From Candidatus Albibeggiatoa sp. nov. NOAA (GTDB lineage Bacteria; Pseudomonadota; Gammaproteobacteria; Beggiatoales; Beggiatoaceae): a stretch of 64,000 bases of DNA. Below the pieces are notes generated by a model. It searched no databases and was not told where the DNA came from. It saw only the letters and a list, made by a program, of their open reading frames with translations. Location of the stretch: NCBI GenBank assembly GCA_025800385.1, contig JAOXRS010000066.1, positions 248,001-312,000 of the forward strand, written 5' to 3'. A program made the position numbers and the translations under genes. Positions 18,955 to 27,656 of the stretch are shown here, piece after piece (the first letter of the stretch is position 1; each line of letters opens with the position of its first letter).

Positions 18955-21288
18955 TTACTTCGCATTAAAACTACAACGTGCTAAATCAGACAAGTTGCGT
19001 TTAAATAAAGCAAATTCGCTACGTGTATAGCTGGGTTGCCAGTCTTCTAATTGTGAGTACTGACCAGAAAACGGCGACACGATAAAAGAATAATCTAATT
19101 GAAACTCTGTCGGTAATTGATCTGTGATGCGTACTTTGCACATGTCACGCACTTGTGTATTGAGTACCGCAAATTTAGGGCTAAATACCAGTGTCGCTTC
19201 ATTAAAATTGACATCGGGAGCTTGAACATTAACCGAACCATCAATACCTTGATTTGAAGATGCACTGACAACCGTATCATCAGAGGTAATTAAATTCCGC
19301 GCTTTAATCAATATATTGCCGCCATTTCCACCTTGCGCTTGAGCCAAGATTAAACCGTGATTGGCAACTAAATAATCAGGAAAAGCAATGCTCACATCTC
19401 CACCATTCCCAAAAGAGGCTTCAGCACTGGCAAGCACTTGGGCATTACTAAATAAGCCAACCTCATCAACGGTAATATCAATATTCCCTCCACCACCATG
19501 TAAGGCAGAAGTGGACACATTGGTTTTATCAAAAAATAACAGGTTTGAATCAATTTCAACATTGCCTGCGGATGCTGTGCCTCGGGCAGCGGAAATAAAT
19601 AGCCCACCTTGTGCTCTTAATCCATCATCAATATCTAGGTAAACAATGCCACCATTTCCTTCAGTTAGAACACTGCTACTAAAAATAAAGTTTTTAATAT
19701 CTGCATTGTTGGCACGGACAAAAACACCACCTGCATTGCCCTTTACAGTTTCTGATGTGACTAAAAAGGTATCGGCTGTTAGTTGATTTGTAAGCAAAAA
19801 AATCGCCCCCGCGTTACCTGAACCCAGTGAATCCCCTCCTATTTTTGTCACATCAAGTGAAGTCAAAACATCTAATTCACTAATAAATGCAGCTTGTTCT
19901 TGCTCGGTTTGAGCATCTCTAGCAAGCTTAAACAAATCATCTATTTTTTGGACAATATTGGCTTCATCACCGTATAAATTCATTGATTCTGTCGCTTGTA
20001 TCCAAATGCCTCCACCATTGCCACTACCTTTACTGCGAGTACTCATAGAACTGTTGTCCATATTGAGATTTTTAGTAAACAATACAATGTTACCCGCCTC
20101 GCCCTCACTTCGTGTATCTAAACTTAATTCGCTTTGGTTATGCAAGGTCACATTTTCTTTAATAAAACCGAGCACGCCGCTACCAAACCCTGTCCCTGAG
20201 GCTTTTTGTCCCAAAATTTGACTCTGGTTATCTAAAATTAACTCATCTGCAAATAGCCAAATATAATTACCTAAACTGGTTAGGGTTTGATTGCCATATG
20301 CATTAGCAGTAATGCTGCTTTGTTGGTCAAATGTGATTTTTTCACCATGCAAATACACAAGACTGGCACTGTTACCTTCACTGTTTGCAATGAGGTGTGA
20401 ATTTTCATCAACTGAAATATTGCCCCATTTTTCTCCATTAAAATCAACTAATACTTTGCTCGGGTCTTGGTTGGTCTGAAATAAAGGGATGGGGTCTTCT
20501 GGCGCACTCACATCGTTAATAGATATGTTGGTCTCTTCATTCTCTAAATTTACTGTACCTGTAGCACCAACACTAATAATAGCAATACCACTACTTAAAT
20601 TAATATCAACCCCTTCTACCCCTTCAAAATCAATCGCTTCATTTAACAATGGATTATCTTCTGGAATCCCCAGTGCTGAAATGGTTGCCCCATTTGAAAT
20701 CTGCACGTCACCTGAAACAAGGGCAAGTAAATTCCCATTGTTAACATGTAATTGGCTGCCATTAATCGTAATCGGCGCAATATCATTATCTAAAAAGCCA
20801 AACGCAACAGGTTCAGCAACGCTGAGTAAGGTATTTTTTGGGTTCGTTGCATTAAATTCTCCTGTACCATCGCCAGATTCTTCACCTAAATAGACTGTAT
20901 CCGCAGTTGAAAAAAACAAAGAACCATTTACATCCAGCTGGGCTTGCTCACCAAATACAATGCCGTTAGGGTTCAGAAAATAGAATTCAATATTTTCCAC
21001 ACCACGGGTTAAAATTGAGCCATTGAGAAAAGAAGCTTGTTCACCTGTCACACGAGAAATAATATAGTCCAATTGTTCTGAGCCTAGAAAAGTGGCGGTT
21101 TCACCTGCATTTAAATTAAAAGTTTCAAAGCTATGGAAGAGAGCATCGTCTACTTGTTGGCCTAAATCGGGGGTAATTTGATAATTGGGAGCATCCAGTT
21201 GTACTGCCGCACCCAGCGTGCCATCTGTGATAATTTCAGCAAATGAGAGGGAAGGTAAAAGTGTGAGGCATAGGAGATATTTATTCAT
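18955..21288 (-). CDS. Two-partner-secretion-type haemagglutinin (TPS domain) exoprotein
   Basis: 777 residues. Residues 1-17 are a signal peptide ending 'SLSFA'. The next about 250 residues are a TPS/haemagglutination-activity domain: 'NPNGIVFG' (106-113), 'DVNGSLFFSTAD' and 'NGNLLALVSGDVQISNGATI' are its classic motifs. The rest is a long run of Gly/Asn/Asp-rich strands ('GNGGGIWI', 'GNAGAIFLL', 'GNGGDVSI') predicted to continue as a beta-helix. The C-terminus has 'VRDMCKVR' and 'DLARCSF', a possible disulfide pair. Such proteins are exported through a TpsB outer-membrane partner, but no TpsB gene lies nearby. Its role is probably adhesion; this is family inference. Confidence 0.87.
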   Translation of the reverse strand: MNKYLLCLTLLPSLSFAEIITDGTLGAAVQLDAPNYQITPDLGQQVDDALFHSFETFNLNAGETATFLGSEQLDYIISRVTGEQASFLNGSILTRGVENIEFYFLNPNGIVFGEQAQLDVNGSLFFSTADTVYLGEESGDGTGEFNATNPKNTLLSVAEPVAFGFLDNDIAPITINGSQLHVNNGNLLALVSGDVQISNGATISALGIPEDNPLLNEAIDFEGVEGVDINLSSGIAIISVGATGTVNLENEETNISINDVSAPEDPIPLFQTNQDPSKVLVDFNGEKWGNISVDENSHLIANSEGNSASLVYLHGEKITFDQQSSITANAYGNQTLTSLGNYIWLFADELILDNQSQILGQKASGTGFGSGVLGFIKENVTLHNQSELSLDTRSEGEAGNIVLFTKNLNMDNSSMSTRSKGSGNGGGIWIQATESMNLYGDEANIVQKIDDLFKLARDAQTEQEQAAFISELDVLTSLDVTKIGGDSLGSGNAGAIFLLTNQLTADTFLVTSETVKGNAGGVFVRANNADIKNFIFSSSVLTEGNGGIVYLDIDDGLRAQGGLFISAARGTASAGNVEIDSNLLFFDKTNVSTSALHGGGGNIDITVDEVGLFSNAQVLASAEASFGNGGDVSIAFPDYLVANHGLILAQAQGGNGGNILIKARNLITSDDTVVSASSNQGIDGSVNVQAPDVNFNEATLVFSPKFAVLNTQVRDMCKVRITDQLPTEFQLDYSFIVSPFSGQYSQLEDWQPSYTRSEFALFKRNLSDLARCSFNAK

Positions 21289-21354
21289 GATGTGTATTCA
21301 TATTGGTTTACATACAAGACGCTGCATTGAGCAAAGTCTTGCATTGGGTATTAT

Positions 21355-21852
21355 TTAGCTATTTTCAGCATCGGCTTGTACGCCTTCATACAAATCAACT
21401 TCTACACCTTGTTCTACGAGCTGTTTCCGCTGAACTGTCACCCAAACTCGAACTCTTTCTCTCAGTTCAACTGCAACGGTGTGAAAAGCTTGAATACGTT
21501 GTTCTTCGGTTTCGCCTGCTGTTGGATCGGGAAAGCTCCAGTGTGCACGTTCTGTTACCGTTCCCATAAATACAGGACAACTGTCTTTTGCGCTGTCGCA
21601 CACAGTAATCACGAAGTCAAAGCTTTGTTCAATAAACTGATTGACAATTTTGCTGGTGTGATTTGTAATATCAATATTGTTTTCATGCATGGTTTTGATG
21701 GCTAGCGGATGCACGCGGGTTTGTTCAGTGCCTGCGCTATACATTTCAAAATCTTTGCCACCAAATTCACGCAAGAAGCCTTCCGCCATTTGTGAACGAG
21801 CAGAGTTGTGGGTGCATAAGAATAATACTCGGATAGGATAATTCAGTGTCAT
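21355..21852 (-). CDS. arsC: Arsenate reductase-like low-molecular-weight protein tyrosine phosphatase
   Basis: 165 residues. 'VLFLCTHNSARSQMAEG' is the C-x5-R phosphatase loop with Cys13. 'TVCDSAKDSCPVF' supplies Cys85 and Cys92, the redox relay used by thioredoxin-coupled arsenate reductases, and 'WSFPDPT' holds the general-acid Asp. It would reduce arsenate to arsenite in the cytoplasm. No ars operon neighbours are present, so the symbol is a family assignment. I start at the second ATG (21852), which has AAGGA six bases upstream; the first ATG directly abuts that site. Confidence 0.85.
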   Translation of the reverse strand: MTLNYPIRVLFLCTHNSARSQMAEGFLREFGGKDFEMYSAGTEQTRVHPLAIKTMHENNIDITNHTSKIVNQFIEQSFDFVITVCDSAKDSCPVFMGTVTERAHWSFPDPTAGETEEQRIQAFHTVAVELRERVRVWVTVQRKQLVEQGVEVDLYEGVQADAENS

Positions 21853-22005
21853 AATCATTCCTTAAATAAGGTGATAAATGGGACTATCCGTTAGGTATAT
21901 TGCTCTAATGTATTTTTGTTATAGACGAAGAATAATAAGGGAGTTGTTGAAGCTTAGCAAATGAATCTTTTTGCGAATATACGACATTTCAAGGAAGGAA
22001 GTGGC

Positions 22006-22038
22006 AGGATTGTCAATGGTTTGAATACTGACAACCCT
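22006..22038 (-). terminator. Possible purM terminator hairpin
   Basis: Read on the minus strand, AGGGTTGTCA pairs with TGACAATCCT (one G-U) 27 bases after the purM stop. There is no clear T-run, so this may be a 3'-end structure only. Confidence 0.35.
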
Positions 22039-22064
22039 AAGCTTGAATCTACAAGATATTTGAA

Positions 22065-23093
22065 TTAATCAATAATACAATCTTGCTTGTCATCTTCGAT
22101 GATTTCACCGATTTCCCAAACCGTTTCACCTGCTGCTTGTAAAGTTTCAATTGCTTTGGCTTTTTCTTCTTGGGATACGCAAACCACCATGCCGATACCG
22201 TTATTGAATACACGATACATTTCAATCGGTTCAATTTGACCTTTTTCTTGTAGCCAATCGAAAATTGCAGGACGTTGCCAGTGTTGTGCTAACAATTTAG
22301 CTGCCATGTTATCAGGTAATACCCGAGGAATATTTTCAATAAGACCACCGCCTGTAATGTGTGCCATCGCGTGAACGTTGACCACTTTTTGTAGTTCTAG
22401 CAATGGTTTGATGTAAATGCGGGTTGGAGCTAATAGGGTTTCGCCTAAGGTGCTGTCAGCAAAAGGCATATTTAAATCAGCATTCGCGGTTTCTAGGATT
22501 TTACGGACTAAAGAGTAGCCATTGGAGTGAATCCCGTTTGACGCTAAGCCTAAGATGGCATCACCGACTTGCACTTGTGAGCCGTCAATGACATTGTCTT
22601 TTTCTGCCACACCAACGCAAAAGCCTGCCACATCGTAATCACCAGCGGCATACATTCCGGGCATTTCTGCTGTTTCACCACCGACTAAGGCCATACCAGC
22701 TTGTTCACAGCCTTCACCAATGCCTTTGACTACGGCTTCAGCAACGTCTACGTCTAGGCTGGCAGTTGCGTAGTAATCTAGGAAAAATAGGGGTTCAGCA
22801 CCGCAGGTGATAATATCGTTGGCGCACATGGCGACGAGGTCAATGCCTACGGTGTCGTGTTTGCCTAGTTCGATGGCCAAGCGCAGTTTTGTGCCTACAC
22901 CGTCGGTACTGGAGACGAGTACAGGTTTATTATAGCGGTCGGTGGGGATTTCAAAGAATGCGCCAAAGCCGCCGATACCACCGAGTAGGCCATTACGTTG
23001 GGTTTGTTTTGCAATCGGTTTAATCCGTTCAACTAGCTGATTACCTTTGTCAATACTAACGCCAGCGTCTTCATAAGTCAGAGAGTTTGCCAT
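22065..23093 (-). CDS. purM: Phosphoribosylformylglycinamidine cyclo-ligase (AIR synthetase)
   Basis: 342 residues. It closes the imidazole ring in purine synthesis, making AIR from FGAM with ATP. The N-terminal '[13 protein letters not shown]' and '[14 protein letters not shown]', then '[19 protein letters not shown]' and '[13 protein letters not shown]', are diagnostic. I start at ATG 23093; a TTG four codons upstream is less likely. The usual partner purN is not adjacent. The gene begins 44 bases after the NACHT gene on the same strand, so the two may share a transcript. Confidence 0.96.
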   Translation of the reverse strand: MANSLTYEDAGVSIDKGNQLVERIKPIAKQTQRNGLLGGIGGFGAFFEIPTDRYNKPVLVSSTDGVGTKLRLAIELGKHDTVGIDLVAMCANDIITCGAEPLFFLDYYATASLDVDVAEAVVKGIGEGCEQAGMALVGGETAEMPGMYAAGDYDVAGFCVGVAEKDNVIDGSQVQVGDAILGLASNGIHSNGYSLVRKILETANADLNMPFADSTLGETLLAPTRIYIKPLLELQKVVNVHAMAHITGGGLIENIPRVLPDNMAAKLLAQHWQRPAIFDWLQEKGQIEPIEMYRVFNNGIGMVVCVSQEEKAKAIETLQAAGETVWEIGEIIEDDKQDCIID

Positions 23094-23137
23094 TGAGTTC
23101 TTCAATCAAAGTGAAACAATCGAACTATTATAAACGA

Positions 23138-25258
23138 TTATGCCACAGGCAAAAACAATCTATCTTCAATGCCTTTTCTATCTGAGACAGTCGCCAGTTT
23201 TAAGCAATCTAATAATAGTTTATTGGCTTGAAAATAATTCTTCAGACATTTAACTTCTTCCTTAGAAAAGTTCCATTCATGCCCAATATTGCGCTCTTGC
23301 TGCATGATTTGAGTTAATTGCTGGATAAAGCTCTTCCATGCTTCTTGATTACTATTTTCTGTCGGTAAAATAATATTTTTCAGGCTCTGATGTAAGCTTT
23401 CTTCACCCTCTAATACTTCTAAACTTTTATTAAAAAAAATATAAAATTTTGGAATTTGATCCTTTGTCTGTTTGTTTTTACAGCGAGAAAAAAATATTTT
23501 ACCTATTAGTAAACACATGAACAAAAGGTAGTCAATTTTTAGCTGATTAGGCAAAATTTGGTCGAGGGTGAGGGTGAGGGCGCGGGCGCGGGCGCGGGCA
23601 TGGGCATGGGCGAGGGCGAGGGCGTGGGCGAGGGCGTGGGCGAGGTCGAGGGCGAGGACGAGGACGAGGTCGAGGTCGAGGTCGAGGTCGAGGTCGAGGT
23701 CGAGGTCGAGGTCGAGGAAAATATAAAAAAAATAAACACTAGATATGTTCTTTTCAGTCTCTACACTTAGAGCTTTACCATTTGCCCATTTTAATAATTT
23801 AACTAACTTTTCTTGTTTGGAAATGATTTTCCAGTTTTCTTGTAAAAATAACTCAAAAAACTCATCTGCCTCATCTAACATGCTTGCAGTTAATAAAAAG
23901 ACTTCTCGATAACGATTATCTAGCAAATGTTCTTGGATAAGTTGTTTATAGCGAGTGTTATCAACAGTATATTTGGCGGTAAAATACTCTTGAAACGTTA
24001 AATGTGAAAATGAATAAACTTGTCTTGCCCGTTCTACAAAAATCCCGTGCCGCTCTTCTATGGATTTTAATATCTGGCAACTGTCGACTTCTTCTTCCGC
24101 CTTATCTGTGGTAGGTAATGTATTTAAATAGGTCACAATGTGTTTTTCGAGCTTATGTTGCTCAATAAAATACTCATTATCCGTAAAAGTATACGCGGCC
24201 ACCCGTGAAAATAACTGGCGTTTACGCCCAAGAGATAACTTGTGATAAACCTCTTCTCGACGAATGCTGCGTGAACTATCCCATTTTTTCAATAATGCAT
24301 CAATTGCCTCTTCATAAATTTCAACTCGACGCAATGGAAATTGCATGGTTTCCTCAAAATTTAAACACAATAAGCTGAGTAACAAGGGTGTATTACCCAT
24401 TTCTCGTAAATTTCTATGTTCGTCCTTGTTGAAGTCTTCTAAAAATAGCTTTTGCTTTTCTTCATCTTGTCGAAACCAATTTTTAACAAAAGTCTCCATT
24501 TGCTCATCAGAAAAATCCGCCATTTCCATATAGGTAAACTGGTCAAAAGAATAATCAGTTGCGGCAATCCGACATGTAATCAAACACTGAGTTGATAAAT
24601 ATTTGCGGCTGAAATTTTGTAACGTCAAAGTCATTTTCTGCCGCTGATTTTCAGCTTGTTGTACTTCATCTAAACCATCAAATAAAACAATTGCATTACC
24701 TGTCTGTAACAAAAACTCAATACAATACTTGGCATCAGGAAACTGACAAATATCAAACTGCTGCTCTAAAAAAGCCATCAACTCCAAACCAGAATCAGCC
24801 CATTCCTTCAGCGATACAAAAATAGGAATTTTCTGCAATTCACCTTTAATCGCCTGCAAAGTAATATATTTTAAAAAGGTGGTTTTGCCTGCACCGGGTT
24901 TACCCAGAATAAACAAACGATTATGTTTAATTCCATCTTTTACCACATCTAAACCATGTAACCGCTCACAATCTTGTAATTTCGCTGGGTCTTCACGTAA
25001 TGAAAAAATATCAAATCGCCGATAGGCTGAAGGCTTGTCTAAAATATGCACATAAGTGAAAATCCCTTCCAATTGCACAGGATCAGGCTTACCCAAAATT
25101 CGTGTTGTACCATACAAGGTTTGCATTCGACTTTTATACTGGGTTTGTGCTTCTTTCCAATTAAACCGATTCCATTTATCTAATATAGCCTTTGTAGAAT
25201 CAGGCAATGCTTTCAATGTATCAACCAGTGGAACAGCCAATAATCCGTTAAAATCCAT
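23138..25258 (-). CDS. NACHT-domain STAND NTPase with hexanucleotide-encoded dipeptide repeat
   Basis: 706 residues. Residues 1-100 are a helical N-terminal segment including 'TRILGKPDPVQLEGIFT', found in bacterial NACHT proteins. The NTPase has Walker A 'GKPGAGKTT' (119-127) and Walker B 'IVLFDGLDEVQ' (190-200), followed by the winged-helix and helical part ('GNTPLLLSLLC', 'FSHLTFQEYF'). Residues 515-566 are 26 dipeptides (LD, LV, LA, HA, RA, LT) encoded by a GC-rich hexamer array. A charged helical tail of about 140 residues follows. No nuclease or TIR effector is visible. Members of this class act as stress or phage sensors in bacteria, so an immune role is inference. GGGAG lies 7 bases before the ATG. 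It is divergent from def and upstream of purM. Confidence 0.9.
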   Translation of the reverse strand: MDFNGLLAVPLVDTLKALPDSTKAILDKWNRFNWKEAQTQYKSRMQTLYGTTRILGKPDPVQLEGIFTYVHILDKPSAYRRFDIFSLREDPAKLQDCERLHGLDVVKDGIKHNRLFILGKPGAGKTTFLKYITLQAIKGELQKIPIFVSLKEWADSGLELMAFLEQQFDICQFPDAKYCIEFLLQTGNAIVLFDGLDEVQQAENQRQKMTLTLQNFSRKYLSTQCLITCRIAATDYSFDQFTYMEMADFSDEQMETFVKNWFRQDEEKQKLFLEDFNKDEHRNLREMGNTPLLLSLLCLNFEETMQFPLRRVEIYEEAIDALLKKWDSSRSIRREEVYHKLSLGRKRQLFSRVAAYTFTDNEYFIEQHKLEKHIVTYLNTLPTTDKAEEEVDSCQILKSIEERHGIFVERARQVYSFSHLTFQEYFTAKYTVDNTRYKQLIQEHLLDNRYREVFLLTASMLDEADEFFELFLQENWKIISKQEKLVKLLKWANGKALSVETEKNISSVYFFYIFLDLDLDLDLDLDLDLDLVLVLALDLAHALAHALALAHAHARARARALTLTLDQILPNQLKIDYLLFMCLLIGKIFFSRCKNKQTKDQIPKFYIFFNKSLEVLEGEESLHQSLKNIILPTENSNQEAWKSFIQQLTQIMQQERNIGHEWNFSKEEVKCLKNYFQANKLLLDCLKLATVSDRKGIEDRLFLPVA
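23561..23716 (-). repeat. 26-unit GC-rich hexanucleotide array inside the NACHT gene
   Basis: 26 contiguous 6-base units. On the coding strand each fits CNYRNC: CTCGAC (8 in a row), CTCGTC x2, then a mosaic of CTCGCC, CACGCC, CATGCC, CGCGCC, CTCACC and CTCGAC. Differences fall mainly on the second base of each codon, so units code L/H/R followed by D/V/A/T. G+C is far above the flanking gene. Gain or loss of units keeps the frame. Confidence 0.97.
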
Positions 25259-25333
25259 TGCTTACTCCCAGCGTAATCTATCATTAAAAATGATTCTACC
25301 AAGCCTTTAAAACAGATCATAGCCCCAACCACG

Positions 25334-25362
25334 TTACAAGCGATTGTGCATTGTGCGATAAT
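25334..25362 (+). promoter_or_regulatory. Putative sigma-70 promoter of def-fmt
   Basis: TTACAA (25334-25339), 17-base spacer, GATAAT (25357-25362). This would give a leader of about 105 bases before def. Confidence 0.45.
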
Positions 25363-25473
25363 TATAAAAAAGCACTGCTCAAGAAATTTAAACTTGATAC
25401 TTGTCACCATGTAGCAAAACTTGATATTTTACGAGTAGATGCAACCAAAATAAGTATTGATAGAGAACAACCA

Positions 25474-25980
25474 ATGGCAATCCTAGATATTTTACATTTT
25501 CCTGACCCTCGTTTACGCACCGAGGCCAAACCGATTAAGCAGGTCACACCCAAAGTACAGCAACTAGTCGATGATATGTTCGAAACCATGTACAAAGCAC
25601 CGGGGATCGGCCTTGCTGCCACCCAAGTCAATGTACACAGACAAGTGATTGTGATTGATACCACGGAAGACAAAAGTAACCCATTATGCTTTATCAACCC
25701 CAAAATCACCCAGTTACAAGGTGATACGACCTATGATGAAGGCTGCTTATCCGTCCCGTCTATTTATGAAACCATCCATCGCGCAGAAAAAATCACAGTT
25801 GAAGCCCTAAACCGTGAAGGGGAAACCTTTACCCTAGAAGCCGATGGCCTACTTGCAATTTGTATTCAGCATGAAATCGACCATTTAAAAGGTAAACTAT
25901 TTGTAGACTATTTGTCGCCATTGAAACGTCAACGCATCGCAAAACGATTAGACAAACAAAACCGCAGCAAAGCAGCATAA
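25474..25980 (+). CDS. def: Peptide deformylase
   Basis: 168 residues. It removes the N-formyl group from nascent proteins. All three signature motifs are present: 'GIGLAATQV', 'EGCLSVP' (metal Cys) and 'QHEIDHLKG' (metal-binding histidines and catalytic Glu). The frame is open about 40 codons further upstream, but the family start is [14 protein letters not shown], so I use the ATG at 25474. fmt follows after 4 bases, the usual def-fmt operon. Confidence 0.96.
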   Translation: MAILDILHFPDPRLRTEAKPIKQVTPKVQQLVDDMFETMYKAPGIGLAATQVNVHRQVIVIDTTEDKSNPLCFINPKITQLQGDTTYDEGCLSVPSIYETIHRAEKITVEALNREGETFTLEADGLLAICIQHEIDHLKGKLFVDYLSPLKRQRIAKRLDKQNRSKAA

Positions 25981-25984
25981 CATC

Positions 25985-26908
25985 ATGAATAAAAAACGGA
26001 TTATTTTTGCAGGGACGCCTGATTTTTCAGTGCCATGCTTACAAGCATTACTCGATTCTCAACACGACGTATGTGCCGTCTACACCCAGCCCGATAGACC
26101 AGCAGGACGAGGTCGGAAGTTGCAAGCCAGTCCCGTAAAAAAATTAGCCGTAGAACATGATATTCCCGTGTATCAACCAAAAAGCTTAAGAAAAGCCGAA
26201 GCCAAAGCAGAACTACAAGCTTTAGAAGCAGATTTAATGGTGGTAGTGGCGTATGGTTTGATTTTGCCAAAAGCCGTGCTTAATGCGCCTAAATTTGGTT
26301 GTGTTAATGTCCATGCCTCGATTTTGCCACGCTGGCGAGGTGCTGCACCAATTCAACGCTCGATTATGGAAGGCGATCAAACCACGGGTGTCACTTTGAT
26401 GCAAATGGATATTGGTTTGGATACAGGTGATATGCTGGCTAAAGTCGAATGTGATATTTTGCCTGAAGATACAGGTCAAATTTTACATGATCGGCTTTCG
26501 CAAATGGGCGCGGATTTACTGGCACAGCACATCGATAACATCGAGCAATTACCTGCTGAACCACAAAATAATGATTTAGCCACTTACGCGCATAAACTGG
26601 AAAAAGCAGAAGCCAAACTTGATTTTTCCCTATCAGCTCAAGCATTAGCCGATAAAGTCCGTGCATTCAATCCATGGCCTGTTACTCAAGCTGAAATTGC
26701 AGGCATGACTTTGCGAATTTGGGATGCACAAGCGATTGAAGAAACAGCAAATAAACCTGCTGGTTCAGTGATTCGCAGTGAAAAACAAGGGATTGATATT
26801 GCAACAGGTGATGGGGTATTGCGTTTATTAAAAGTACAAAAAGCAGGCGGTAAACCGATTAAAGTGGCTGATTTTTTAAATGCCCACCCAAATTTTGGTC
26901 TGAATTGA
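25985..26908 (+). CDS. fmt: Methionyl-tRNA formyltransferase
   Basis: 307 residues. It formylates initiator Met-tRNA using 10-formyl-tetrahydrofolate. Visible motifs are 'FAGTPDFSVPCLQALL' at the N-terminus and the core 'NVHASILPRWRGAAPIQRSI' with the catalytic Asn/His; 'GVTLMQMDIGLDTGDML' contains the third key residue (Asp). The C-terminal oligonucleotide-binding domain is complete. It follows def by 4 bases; rsmB, often third in this operon, is not present here. Confidence 0.97.
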   Translation: MNKKRIIFAGTPDFSVPCLQALLDSQHDVCAVYTQPDRPAGRGRKLQASPVKKLAVEHDIPVYQPKSLRKAEAKAELQALEADLMVVVAYGLILPKAVLNAPKFGCVNVHASILPRWRGAAPIQRSIMEGDQTTGVTLMQMDIGLDTGDMLAKVECDILPEDTGQILHDRLSQMGADLLAQHIDNIEQLPAEPQNNDLATYAHKLEKAEAKLDFSLSAQALADKVRAFNPWPVTQAEIAGMTLRIWDAQAIEETANKPAGSVIRSEKQGIDIATGDGVLRLLKVQKAGGKPIKVADFLNAHPNFGLN

Positions 26909-26924
26909 TAAAGTAAATGCGGTG

Positions 26925-27203
26925 ATGTTACATGTCTATTTAGATGACCACCATCAAAAATTGCTTGTTGTTGAATTGAAGTTTGAATTGCTCCAACGCC
27001 TTGAACCCGTGTTGGACGCATTACAAACCAAAACAGGTGTTCAAATAACCGAATATGATGATGTGGCATTATCGCCTGAGCATAGTCAACTACTCATAAA
27101 ATTGATAAATGAGCACAATCTCTCTCAAGCACTAAAACCGCTTATGATGGATCTTCAGAAAGCGGTTACTCATCATTCGTATATTTATTTTGTTGGAGAA
27201 TAA
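26925..27203 (+). CDS. Small hypothetical protein downstream of fmt
   Basis: About 92 residues, soluble, with alternating hydrophobic strands and helices ('HVYLDDHHQKLLVVELKFELL') and a Tyr-rich end ('HSYIYFVGE'). I do not recognise a family. It starts 16 bases after fmt stops, with adjacent GTG and ATG codons as possible starts and only a weak ribosome site, so it is probably read from the def-fmt transcript. Reality rests on the uninterrupted frame and position. Confidence 0.5.
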   Translation: MLHVYLDDHHQKLLVVELKFELLQRLEPVLDALQTKTGVQITEYDDVALSPEHSQLLIKLINEHNLSQALKPLMMDLQKAVTHHSYIYFVGE

Positions 27204-27275
27204 CCTTATTTAGTTCCTACATCAGTATTAGCAAACATACAACGGTTTATATTTTTTATAAGTTGGAGAAACAAT

Positions 27276-27545
27276 ATGATGTTGTTTGCTATGTTGGTTA
27301 TTGTTAGTGCTGTCTTTATTTATGCCTTACTCTTTTCACAATCATGGGATGAGAAGACAATTTTAGACACTGCTTTTCTTTTGTGTTTGCCGCTCGCTAT
27401 CATCACTGGGTTATATTTACCAGACAGCCTGCTACACAAAACATTCCTTTTGCTGAGCTTTACTTTTCTACTGACTTCTCTTTTTATTGGCACTATGCAA
27501 TTTATGGGATTGTTTATACCGTCTCCCAAAGATACTGATGAGTAA
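27276..27545 (+). CDS. Small membrane protein, three predicted helices
   Basis: 89 residues with hydrophobic segments at about 2-22, 33-49 and 55-80, and a short acidic C-tail. A good GGAGAA ribosome site precedes the ATG pair. No family is recognised. It ends about 40 bases before the feoB terminator and is convergent with feoB. Confidence 0.6.
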   Translation: MMLFAMLVIVSAVFIYALLFSQSWDEKTILDTAFLLCLPLAIITGLYLPDSLLHKTFLLLSFTFLLTSLFIGTMQFMGLFIPSPKDTDE

Positions 27546-27586
27546 GATTACTTTTAAATAGCTATATTGCTAGTAAATACAGGCAT

Positions 27587-27627
27587 AAAAAATCCCGAAA
27601 CACCTCAAACAATGAGACATTTCGGGA
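27587..27627 (-). terminator. Rho-independent terminator of feoAB
   Basis: On the minus strand TCCCGAAA pairs perfectly with TTTCGGGA (+ strand 27593-27600 and 27620-27627) and is followed by six T. It lies 30 bases after the feoB stop. Confidence 0.85.
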
Positions 27628-27656
27628 AAAGTACTTGTTAAGTACTGGCTATATTA

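Noticed and set aside
20489..20893. 134-residue plus-strand ORF opposite the TPS exoprotein
   Set aside because: The minus-strand frame has the TPS motifs and a signal peptide; this frame is low-complexity antisense.
23561..23716. Hexamer array as a CRISPR array or minisatellite outside a gene
   Set aside because: Units are 6 bases with no spacers, and they are in frame within a coding sequence.
23558..23770. Plus-strand Gly/Glu/Val-rich ORF across the hexamer array
   Set aside because: It is the antisense shadow of the repeat. The minus strand has a complete NACHT protein with intact motifs on both sides of the array.
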